Of a DNA stretch of 29,018 bases, positions 1-6,569 are shown in pieces (the first letter of the stretch is position 1; every line of letters starts with the position of its first letter). The notes under the pieces were generated by a model that was given only the letters and a program-made list of their open reading frames with translations, ran no database searches and was not told where the DNA came from. Made by a program: the position numbers and the translations under genes. The DNA comes from JAYEMH01 sp034717985 [NCBI: Candidatus Ratteibacteria bacterium] (GTDB lineage Bacteria; CAZDME01; JAYEMH01), in assembly GCA_034717985.1 (NCBI GenBank), contig JAYEMH010000017.1:12691-41708 (forward strand), in the 5' to 3' direction.

Positions 1-1
1 T

Positions 2-157
2 TTTGGCCGACAGCTGGAGGCGGTTTGCCGGGGAGAAAAGATTTTCGGGCGGGCAGTTGGTTTAAGTGAAAACGGCGGTCTTCTTCTAAGGGAAAACTCC
101 GGCGTAATAACCGAACTTTTCGGAAGTAATATTAGAATACTAGAGCACAGGGAGTAG
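2..157 (+). CDS. birA: BirA biotin-protein ligase, C-terminal end (partial)
   Basis: This open frame is already running at the left edge and ends with TAG at 155-157, giving about 51 residues. The peptide has a VGLSENGGLLL stretch followed by ITELFGSNIRILE. This resembles the small SH3-like C-terminal domain of biotin-[acetyl-CoA-carboxylase] ligases, where a G-(x)-DG-L-L-(hydrophobic) turn precedes a terminal beta strand. The family attaches biotin to the carrier domain of biotin-dependent carboxylases. The following gene is coaX, and birA-coaX adjacency or fusion is a known arrangement, which supports the call. The catalytic domain lies outside the window, so the identification rests on a short tail plus context. 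Confidence 0.6.
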   Translation, partial: FGRQLEAVCRGEKIFGRAVGLSENGGLLLRENSGVITELFGSNIRILEHRE

Positions 158-166
158 AGAGAAATT

Positions 167-940
167 ATGTTGGTAGCAATTGATATTGGCAATACTAATA
201 TTAATCTGGCGGTTTTTGAAGAGGATAAACTTCAGAAGAAAGATAGTTTTTCGACTAATTTGAAGTGGGAAAAGCAGAAATACTTTGCTTTGCTGGATAA
301 GTTTTTAGCTGCGGCTATCTGGGAAAAGAAAAATGTTAAATCGGTTATTATCGCTTCAGTGGTGCCGGCGATGACCGGGATATTTAAAGAAGCGGCTTTA
401 AGAAATTTTAACTTCGAGCCGCTCATCGTTAAGCCGGATTTGGCTTTAGGCATAAGGATAAATTTTGAGAACCAGGACGAAATTGGGGCTGACCGGTTAG
501 CCAATGCAGTCGCCGTGAATCACTTTTTTCCGCATCAGCCTGTAATCGTGATTGATTTTGGCACTGCCATTACCTTTGATATTATTGACGAGCAAAAGGG
601 CTATATTGGCGGTGTAATTGCCCCGGGGATAGCCATGGTGGAGCAAGCCCTCTGTGAAAAGACGGCTCTTCTGCCGCAAATCGAATTGCTTAAACCACCA
701 AATGTTTTTGGCAAAAATACGGAAGAAAGTATGCAGGCGGGAATTTATTATGGCGTGGCCGGATTGGTCAAATCGATTCTTGAAAATTTACTTAAAACTT
801 TTAATAAGAAAGTTACGGTAGTGGCTACCGGTGGAGGGGCAAATCTGGTGGCCGATCAGATTAAGGAGATAGAAAAGACTGAACCGGATTTAACCCTTTA
901 CGGCCTTTGGAAGATTAACGAATTGAATAAAGGGATTTGA
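167..940 (+). CDS. coaX: Type III pantothenate kinase
   Basis: This is the first enzyme of coenzyme A synthesis, converting pantothenate plus ATP to 4'-phosphopantothenate in the cytoplasm. At 257 residues it has the usual CoaX length. The acetate-kinase-like fold signatures are visible: the phosphate loop DIGNTN at residues 6-11, GADRLANA from residue 107, DFGTAITFD from residue 130 and GGVIAPGIA soon after. A glycine-rich TGGGA adenosine-binding motif lies near residue 223. The ATG at 167 is ten bases after the birA stop, with a purine-rich GAGAGAAA leader, so the two are probably co-transcribed. A monovalent cation (K+ or NH4+) requirement is known for the family. Nothing is truncated. Confidence 0.95.
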   Translation: MLVAIDIGNTNINLAVFEEDKLQKKDSFSTNLKWEKQKYFALLDKFLAAAIWEKKNVKSVIIASVVPAMTGIFKEAALRNFNFEPLIVKPDLALGIRINFENQDEIGADRLANAVAVNHFFPHQPVIVIDFGTAITFDIIDEQKGYIGGVIAPGIAMVEQALCEKTALLPQIELLKPPNVFGKNTEESMQAGIYYGVAGLVKSILENLLKTFNKKVTVVATGGGANLVADQIKEIEKTEPDLTLYGLWKINELNKGI

Positions 941-1155
941 ACAACTTACCCCCCTGCAGATTTGCTGGGCAAATCTAATCCTAACCCTAAAGGATAGACC
1001 CTCCTGCTCCTTTTTAAGGAGGGGTCTAAAGGATAGGCCTTACTAATCCTTACAAAGGAAGGGCCTAAACGCCGGGGGTCAATTCGCCCCCACTGATTCG
1101 TTTTGCATTCGCAAAAGCGAATCAAAACGGTGGGGGCTCATTGAGGAGGTAAAAT
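941..1155 (+). repeat. Intergenic stack of hairpins upstream of guaB3
   Basis: No gene is seen in these 215 bases. At least four inverted repeats follow one another. One is 958-976 (AGATTTGC, loop TGG, GCAAATCT). The second is 995-1028 (TAGACC-CTCCT against AGGAG-GGTCTA, one bulge). The third is 1035-1066 (AGGCCTT against AAGGGCCT, one bulge). The fourth is a long compound hairpin at 1086-1137. The 11-mer CTAAAGGATAG occurs twice in direct orientation (987-997 and 1026-1036), 39 bases apart. No T-run follows any stem on the + strand, so none is a convincing rho-independent terminator. The set looks like accumulated palindromic dispersed repeats. Confidence 0.75.
1086..1137 (+). promoter_or_regulatory. 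Strong compound hairpin next to the guaB3 ribosome binding site
   Basis: Outer arms GCCCCCAC (1086-1093) and GTGGGGGC (1130-1137) enclose CGTTTTG/CAAAACG (1099-1105 with 1123-1129). These enclose ATTCGC/GCGAAT (1107-1112 with 1117-1122) around an AAAA loop. Together this is 21 base pairs with a 5-base and a 1-base bulge. The guaB3 Shine-Dalgarno GAGGAGG starts only a few bases after the 3' arm. It may protect the mRNA 5' side or influence guaB3 translation, or it may simply be a dispersed palindromic repeat. The structure is directly visible; the role is inference. Confidence 0.5.
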
Positions 1156-2316
1156 ATGGGTATATGGGTAGGCCGGGGCCGCAAAGCCCGGCGATGCTAT
1201 GGATTCGACGAGATTTCTCTGGTTCCCGGAGACTTAACCATTAATCCCAATGAGGTTGATGCCGGCTGGCAGTTGGGTTCAATGCGTTTTGAGATACCGA
1301 TAATGGCCGCGGCCATGGATGGAGTGGTTGATGTCAAACTGGCCATTGCTATGGGAAAATTAGGGGGGCTGGCCGTCCTCAATCTGGAAGGAGTCCAGAC
1401 TCGATATGAAAATCCTGATGCGGTAATTGAAAAAATTGTTGAGGCCACCGCCGAAGAAGCAACCCGGCTGGTTCAGGAGATTTATTTAGAGCCGATAAAA
1501 GAAAAACTTATTCCCCGGTGCATTAAAGAGATTAAGGCTGCCGGTGTCCCGGCGGTGGTATCGGCCATACCCCAGCGAGCGGAAAAATTCGGCCAAATTG
1601 CCCAGAAGGCAGGGGCCGATATCTTTGTGGTTCAGTCAACCGTAACTACCGTCAAACATTTATCCTCTGAATATGAATGTCTTGACTTTAAAAAATTCTG
1701 CAAGGAAATGTCTATTCCGGTTATTGTCGGGAATTGTGTTACCTATAAAACCGCTCTGGAATTAATGAAGACCGGGATTGCCGCTTTGCTGGTCGGAATC
1801 GGGCCGGGAGCCGCCTGCACCACCCGGGGGGTTTTGGGAATTGGTGTGCCCCAGGTTACCGCTACCGCCGATTGCGCCGCCGCCCGCGATTTTTATTTTA
1901 AACAGACCGGCTCTTATATTCCCATTATAACCGACGGCGGAATGACCTCCGGCGGGGATATTTGCAAAGCTTTTGCCAGTGGGGCCGATGCGGTAATGAT
2001 TGGTTCTTCTTTGGCCCAGGCCGAAGAAGCGCCGGGGAAAGGATTCCATTGGGGGATGGCCACCCCGCATGCCAATCTTCCCCGGGGAACGAGAATCTAT
2101 GTGGGGACAACCGGAACCTTGAAGGAGATTCTTATAGGACCGGCTAAATTAGACGATGGTTCGCAAAACCTGCTTGGGGCGTTAAAAACCTCAATGGGCT
2201 GCGTTGGAGCCGCGAATATTAGAGAAATGCAGTTGACCGAAATTATCGTTGCCCCTTCAGTTAAAACTGAAGGGAAGATTTTTCAAAACGAGCAGAAAGT
2301 AGGAATGGGAAAGTAA
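1156..2316 (+). CDS. guaB3: GuaB3-family IMP dehydrogenase-like protein (CBS-less)
   Basis: This is an IMPDH/GMP-reductase superfamily barrel of 386 residues. It is shorter than the usual ~490-residue GuaB and has no CBS-pair insertion. The active-site loop reads GPGAACTTRGVLGIGVPQ with the presumed catalytic cysteine at residue 221. It is followed by TDGGMTSGGDICKAFASGAD and a GFHWGMATPHANLPRGTRI stretch, which I associate with the GuaB3 subgroup known from actinobacteria and cyanobacteria. The expected reaction is NAD-dependent oxidation of IMP to XMP in guanine nucleotide synthesis, but some subgroup members were long of uncertain activity. The start is ATG at 1156 with a good GAGGAGG site 8 bases upstream. 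The apt gene elsewhere in the window adds a purine salvage context. No standard guaB is visible here. Confidence 0.85.
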   Translation: MGIWVGRGRKARRCYGFDEISLVPGDLTINPNEVDAGWQLGSMRFEIPIMAAAMDGVVDVKLAIAMGKLGGLAVLNLEGVQTRYENPDAVIEKIVEATAEEATRLVQEIYLEPIKEKLIPRCIKEIKAAGVPAVVSAIPQRAEKFGQIAQKAGADIFVVQSTVTTVKHLSSEYECLDFKKFCKEMSIPVIVGNCVTYKTALELMKTGIAALLVGIGPGAACTTRGVLGIGVPQVTATADCAAARDFYFKQTGSYIPIITDGGMTSGGDICKAFASGADAVMIGSSLAQAEEAPGKGFHWGMATPHANLPRGTRIYVGTTGTLKEILIGPAKLDDGSQNLLGALKTSMGCVGAANIREMQLTEIIVAPSVKTEGKIFQNEQKVGMGK

Positions 2317-2428
2317 ACCCCGTTAGAGAATTGTTTCAAACGGGGTAAGCTGATGGTGATCATAAATCATCGTCACTAATTGTTGTTTTAATAACACTGA
2401 TTCTGTGGGAGATTTTCTCTAACGGGGT
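2317..2428 (+). repeat. Palindrome-bounded element (14-bp inverted termini) between guaB3 and dnaE
   Basis: The 112-bp element starts directly after the guaB3 TAA with ACCCCGTTAGAGAA (2317-2330). It ends with the exact reverse complement TTCTCTAACGGGGT (2415-2428), three bases before the dnaE GTG. Inside, AACGGGGT at 2339-2346 can also pair with ACCCCGTT at 2317-2324, an alternative 8-bp stem. A further hairpin pairs 2351-2360 with 2366-2375. It has two G-T pairs that would be G-U wobbles only in + strand RNA. The 3' terminal arm contains the CGGGG that is the only candidate ribosome binding sequence of dnaE. It may be a MITE/REP-like insertion, a regulatory leader, or both. Confidence 0.7.
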
Positions 2429-2431
2429 AAA

Positions 2432-5400
2432 GTGGAACATTCGGATTTTGTGCATTTACATGTTCATAGCGATTATAGTCTGCTTGATGGGGCTTGTCGA
2501 ATAGAGCCTTTATTGAAGCTGGCTCATGATTATAAAATGCCCGCCGTTGCTCTAACCGACCACGGAAATATCTTCGGGGCGGTACAGTTCTATAAACAGG
2601 CTATGAAACGAGGCATCAAGCCGGTTATCGGGTGTGAGGCCTATATTGCCCGGAGGAGCCGTCTGGAAAAAGCCGGCCGCGGACCCGGGGAAGGGCCGCA
2701 TCACTTTACCCTTCTGGTGAAAGATACCCAGGGATATAAGAATCTGATTAAACTTACCAGCCTCGGGTATCTGGAAGGGTTTTATTACAAACCGCGGATT
2801 GACAAAGAACTTCTTGTCAAATACCATCAGGGGCTAATCGGTCTAAGCGGTTGTTTAAAATCGGAAATCGCCCAACTTTTACTCCATGGTGAATTCAATG
2901 AGGCAAAATTAGCTGCCTCCCGGTTTCAGGAAATATTGGAGCCGGGTAATTTTTATTTAGAACTTCAGGATAACAACCTGCCGGAGCAGAAAAAGGTTAA
3001 TCAGGCCTTGCTTCAACTGAGTAAAAAGTTAAATATCCCGGTGGTGGCCACCAACGACTGCCATTACCTTCGCCAAGAGGACAGTTTTCCGCATGAGGTG
3101 CTCCTTTGCCTCCAGACAGGGACAACCATAAATGACCCCAAGCATATGCGGTTTACCTCCGACCAATATTATTTTAAATCAGCCCGGGAGATGAAAAAAC
3201 TTTTTTCTGATGTTCCCCGGGCGATAGCGAATACCCTGGAGATCGCCGAGAAGTGCAATTTTTCCTTTAGCCTGGGCGAACAGCATCTGCCCAGATACGA
3301 AGTGCCGGAGGGAGAAACCTCTGATACTTATCTCAAGAAACTATCTTACGAAGGTTTAGGAAATTTCTACGGAGATAATCCGGAAGCCAAAAAGAGGCTG
3401 GACCACGAGTTAGAAATGATTTCTCAAATGCATTACAGCAGTTATTTTTTAATTGTCTGGGATTTAATTCAGATGGCTAAGGAAAGCGGAATCCCGGTGG
3501 GTCCTGGCCGGGGTTCGGCGGCCGGAAGTTTGGCCGCCTATGTTTTAGGTATCACGGCTATTGACCCTTTGCGTTACAACTTGATTTTTGAAAGATTCCT
3601 GAACCCGGCCCGCGTAAGCCTTCCGGATATTGATATTGATTTTTGTTACGAAAGAAGGAACGAGGTTATCGAATATGCCTCTTTGAAGTACGGGAAGGAC
3701 AACGTCGCCCAGATAATTACTTTCGGCACCATGGCTGCCCGGGGGGTAATTCGCGATGTCGGCCGCGCCCTGGGGATGCCTTATCTTGAGGTGGACCGGA
3801 TAGCCCGGCTTATTCCTTTTGAACTCAACATTACCCTGAATGAGGCTGTCCGAAAAGTGCCGGAATTAAAGGAAATGAAAGAAACCAATCCGCAAATTAA
3901 CGAGTTGTTCAAAGTTGCCGCCCCCCTGGAGAGAATGATTCGGCATGCTTCCACCCATGCGGCCGGAATTGTTATCTCTGATGAACCGCTGATTAATAAA
4001 TGTCCTCTTTATCGAGGCGCTAACGGAGAATTGACCACCCAGTATGAGATGAAATCCCTTGGGGACATCGGTCTTTTAAAAATGGATCTTTTAGGCTTGA
4101 GAACACTGACGGTGATCAAGGATACTATCAGCTCACTCAAAGAGAAGGGAATCAACCTGGATTTAAAGAACCTATCGGTGAAAGATGAGAAAACCTACCG
4201 CTTGCTGGCAGAGGCGCATTCTTTAGGGCTTTTCCAGTTAGAAAGCTCCGGGATGACAGATTTAATGAGAAAGCTTAAGCCTGAATGTTTTGAAGATATG
4301 ATTGCTCTTTTGAGTCTTTATCGTCCCGGCCCCTTAGGCAGCGGCATGGTTGATGACTTTATCCGCCGCAAGCGTAATTTGAGTTCTATTACTTATTTAC
4401 ATCCTTCCTTAGAGCCGGTTTTAAAAGGAACTTACGGAGTAATTCTTTATCAGGAGCAGGTAATGCTTATTGCCAGCCGCCTGGCCGGTTTTAGTCTGGA
4501 GCAGGCGGACATTTTGCGACGCTCTATGGGTAAGAAAATTCCTGAAGATATGGAGCGCAGCCGGGAGGATTTTATTAAAGGAGCCCAGAAAAACGGGATT
4601 ACTAAAAGGGTGGCGGAAAAAATCTTTAATTTGATATTCGAATTTTCCGGTTACGGATTTAATAAATCTCATTCCGCCGGCTACGCCCTGATTTCCTATT
4701 ATACCGCCTATCTTAAGGCCCATTATCCTGTTAAGTTTATGGCTTCTCTTCTGACCAGCGAAGCCGGGAACTCTGATAAAATAAGCCTCTATGTAGAGGA
4801 ATGCCGGCGGTTGAAAATAAAGGTGTTTCCTCCCGATGTCAATGAAAGTTTTGCTAAATTTACTCCCGGGAAGGGATCAATCCGCTTCGGGCTTCTGGCG
4901 ATTAAAAATGTGGGCAGCGGCGCTATTGCTTCCATTGTTAGAAGCAGGGAGAAAATGGGACAATTCAAGTCTCTTCACGATTTTACCCGCCGGGTGGATT
5001 TGCGTTTAGTCAATCGCAAAGTTTCAGAAAGCTTGATTAAATGCGGGGCTTTCGGTTCTCTCGGGGGAACCCGGGCGGCATTAACCCGCAATTTAGACAA
5101 AGCCATCGAATCAGGCCAGCAGCTGCAAAAAGAAAGTCAAATCGGACAGACCGCTTTCTGGGATGTGCTCGGTTCTCATCAGGAAAAAGATGCTCATCTG
5201 GAAATTAACCGGACAGAGGAATGGCCGGAGAGTCAGCTTCTATCTTATGAAAAGGCACTGCTTGGTGTTTATGTCAGCGGTCATCCGCTGGCGCGCTATC
5301 ATAAGATTATTGAAAACTACTCATCCCATTCTTCATCCGGACTCGGTTCTCTCCCGGACGGTGAAAATATCCGTCTGGGTGGAATTATCCGCAAGTTCAA

Positions 5401-5881
5401 GCTGCATCTGACCAAGAAAAAAGAGGAAAAGATGGCTTTTTTAAGTCTTGAGGATTTAGAGGGAACAATAGAAGTTATTGTTTTCCCCCGGCTCTTTGCC
5501 GAAAAACATAAGTTTCTCAGGGAAGATGCCCTTATTTTCGTCGTCGGCCGGCTGGATTTAAAAAACAACCGGCCCAAGTTAATCGCCGAAGGCATTGTCC
5601 CTTTAAATAGAGCGGTTGAATATTTTACCAATGCGGTTCAGATTGAAATGTCCGGCAGCACTCTCGAGGATGAAAAACTGGAGCGGTTAAAGAATATCCT
5701 CCTGGCTCATCCGGGAAGGGCCAATGTTTTTCTTCATGTAGAAAATAAAGACAAGAAAAGGGTAAAGCTTCTGGTGAATTCGCTGGTGAAAGTAGCCGCC
5801 AGTGAAAAGTTAGAAAAAGAAATAAAGGAATTGCTGGGAGAGGATTCTATTGCCTTCAGGATAGAAGAAGCAGTACAATAG
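2432..5881 (+). CDS. dnaE: DNA polymerase III subunit alpha
   Basis: This is the replicative DNA polymerase catalytic subunit (family C), 1149 residues, close to the normal DnaE length. It opens with a PHP domain (HLHVHSDYSLLDGA, then LTDHGNIFGAVQFYK). The polymerase active site shows GPGRGSAAGSLAAYVLG and PDIDIDF with aspartates at residues 401 and 403, the same numbering as in E. coli. KMDLLGLRTLTVI and GYGFNKSHSAGYALISYYTA follow. A GQTAFWD stretch near residue 905 is a plausible beta-clamp binding motif. An OB-fold (LGGIIRKFK onward) covers about residues 980-1060. The start is GTG at 2432, chosen because HSDFVHLH must be retained. The CGGGG before it lies in the terminal arm of the preceding palindrome, so accessibility of the start could depend on RNA folding. 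Confidence 0.97.
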   Translation: MEHSDFVHLHVHSDYSLLDGACRIEPLLKLAHDYKMPAVALTDHGNIFGAVQFYKQAMKRGIKPVIGCEAYIARRSRLEKAGRGPGEGPHHFTLLVKDTQGYKNLIKLTSLGYLEGFYYKPRIDKELLVKYHQGLIGLSGCLKSEIAQLLLHGEFNEAKLAASRFQEILEPGNFYLELQDNNLPEQKKVNQALLQLSKKLNIPVVATNDCHYLRQEDSFPHEVLLCLQTGTTINDPKHMRFTSDQYYFKSAREMKKLFSDVPRAIANTLEIAEKCNFSFSLGEQHLPRYEVPEGETSDTYLKKLSYEGLGNFYGDNPEAKKRLDHELEMISQMHYSSYFLIVWDLIQMAKESGIPVGPGRGSAAGSLAAYVLGITAIDPLRYNLIFERFLNPARVSLPDIDIDFCYERRNEVIEYASLKYGKDNVAQIITFGTMAARGVIRDVGRALGMPYLEVDRIARLIPFELNITLNEAVRKVPELKEMKETNPQINELFKVAAPLERMIRHASTHAAGIVISDEPLINKCPLYRGANGELTTQYEMKSLGDIGLLKMDLLGLRTLTVIKDTISSLKEKGINLDLKNLSVKDEKTYRLLAEAHSLGLFQLESSGMTDLMRKLKPECFEDMIALLSLYRPGPLGSGMVDDFIRRKRNLSSITYLHPSLEPVLKGTYGVILYQEQVMLIASRLAGFSLEQADILRRSMGKKIPEDMERSREDFIKGAQKNGITKRVAEKIFNLIFEFSGYGFNKSHSAGYALISYYTAYLKAHYPVKFMASLLTSEAGNSDKISLYVEECRRLKIKVFPPDVNESFAKFTPGKGSIRFGLLAIKNVGSGAIASIVRSREKMGQFKSLHDFTRRVDLRLVNRKVSESLIKCGAFGSLGGTRAALTRNLDKAIESGQQLQKESQIGQTAFWDVLGSHQEKDAHLEINRTEEWPESQLLSYEKALLGVYVSGHPLARYHKIIENYSSHSSSGLGSLPDGENIRLGGIIRKFKLHLTKKKEEKMAFLSLEDLEGTIEVIVFPRLFAEKHKFLREDALIFVVGRLDLKNNRPKLIAEGIVPLNRAVEYFTNAVQIEMSGSTLEDEKLERLKNILLAHPGRANVFLHVENKDKKRVKLLVNSLVKVAASEKLEKEIKELLGEDSIAFRIEEAVQ

Positions 5882-6243
5882 ATACTGGCAAATAAAATAT
5901 GAAAGGGATTGCTAAAACAGGTTGATTCTAAAGGGTTTATTTTATTATAGCGGGGGGAGGAGATAAAATAACCAAGATGTAAAAGACAAAATAACCAAGA
6001 AACAAGATACAATAACCAAATAATACTCAATAACCAAATCTCAATAACCAAAAAATATAATAAAATTAGTAATAAAATGATGTTTGGTAATTGGTGATTG
6101 CCCTCTGCAATTCGTAGAATTGCGAGGATTTAGTCCCGGAAATTCTTTGAATTTCTCGGGAGAATTTATTTGTATCTTGATTATTGGTAATTGTTTGTAA
6201 CTTGTATCTTGTAACTTGGTTATTGGTGATTTAATAGATATTT
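5882..6243. repeat. Gene-free stretch with AATAACCAA word repeats and their inverted counterparts
   Basis: Some 360 bases hold no gene. AATAACCAA occurs five times in direct orientation (5967, 5990, 6011, 6029, 6043). The reverse complement TTGGTTATT occurs at 6216-6224. ACAAGATACAA (6002-6012) is mirrored by TTGTATCTTG at 6170-6179 and again at 6202-6211, so the whole block is an imperfect, widely spaced inverted repeat. Two compact hairpins sit in its centre. An open frame running through the right half into the HU gene is an artefact of the repeat, because the promoter lies inside it. Confidence 0.8.
6102..6161 (+). repeat. Twin bulged hairpins
   Basis: The first hairpin is 6102-6127: CCTC, a bulged T, GCAATTC, loop GTA, GAATTGC, GAGG. 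The second is 6134-6161: TCCCG, GAAATTC, loop TTT, GAATTTC, a bulged T, CGGGA. Each is an 11-12 bp stem with one bulged T and a three-base loop, and they are separated by ATTTAG. The arrangement looks like a small dispersed repeat unit. A loosely similar pair, ATCCC-GCAA-GGGAT then CCACATA...TATGTGG, occurs at 28917-28968. Confidence 0.6.
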
Positions 6244-6271
6244 TTGACAGAAGCAGCAGAAGCAGTATAAC
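6244..6271 (+). promoter_or_regulatory. Sigma-70 promoter for the HU-hisS operon
   Basis: An exact -35 hexamer TTGACA (6244-6249) is separated by 16 bases from TATAAC (6266-6271), five of six matches to the -10 consensus. Transcription would begin near 6278, about a dozen bases before the ATG at 6291. This decides the start of the HU gene and makes the upstream in-frame ATGs at 6216 and 6276 unlikely. It probably drives the long run of genes that follows. Confidence 0.6.
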
Positions 6272-6290
6272 ACCCATGTCGGGGACTATT

Positions 6291-6569
6291 ATGGTGAGAA
6301 AAAGAGATTTAATTGTTGAAATTGCCCGGGAGACGGGAATAACCCAGGAAGCCGCCAAGGCGGCGGTGGAATCTTTTTTTCAGCGAATCAGCCACAATTT
6401 GTCAAAGAACAGGCATATTGAGTTAAGAAACTGGGGCATTTTCAAGGTAAAGAAACGGAAAGGCCACCTGGCCAGAAATCCAAAAACGGGCGAAAAATTT
6501 CCTGTTCCCAGCCACCGGGTAGTTGTCTTTAAGCCCGGGAAGAAAATGAAGGAAATGATAGAAAAATGA
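6291..6569 (+). CDS. HU/IHF-family DNA-binding protein
   Basis: This is a small basic histone-like protein of 92 residues, the standard length of HU/IHF subunits. It begins MVRKRDLIVEIARETG (family: K-(x)-D-L-I-(x)-x-I-A). It then shows the helix pair ITQEAAKAAVESFF and the beta-arm region with GIFKVKKRKGHLARNPKTG, where RNP at the arm tip holds the DNA-intercalating proline. It ends VVVFKPGKKMKEMI. HU proteins bend and compact DNA. Whether this is HU or IHF cannot be told from one subunit. I chose ATG 6291 rather than 6216 or 6276 because it matches the family N terminus and lies just downstream of the promoter, with GGGGA about 7 bases upstream. The stop overlaps the hisS start (ATGA), so translation is probably coupled. 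Confidence 0.9.
   Translation: MVRKRDLIVEIARETGITQEAAKAAVESFFQRISHNLSKNRHIELRNWGIFKVKKRKGHLARNPKTGEKFPVPSHRVVVFKPGKKMKEMIEK

Noticed and set aside
995-1066. Rho-independent terminator after coaX
   Set aside because: Good stems exist, but no T-run follows any of them on the + strand.
1762-2110. Reverse-strand open frames inside guaB3
   Set aside because: They are antisense shadows of a strongly conserved gene, without a ribosome site or recognisable domain.
2317-2428. Complete insertion sequence or transposon
   Set aside because: Terminal inverted repeats are present, but only 112 bp long, with no coding capacity and no convincing target-site duplication.
5967-6051. CRISPR array from regularly repeated AATAACCAA
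   Set aside because: The repeat is only 9 bp, spacing is irregular (14 to 23 bases start to start), and no cas genes are near.
6216-6290. In-frame extension of the HU gene giving a 117-residue protein
   Set aside because: It is encoded by the repeat array, covers the TTGACA/TATAAC promoter, and adds 25 residues absent from the HU family.
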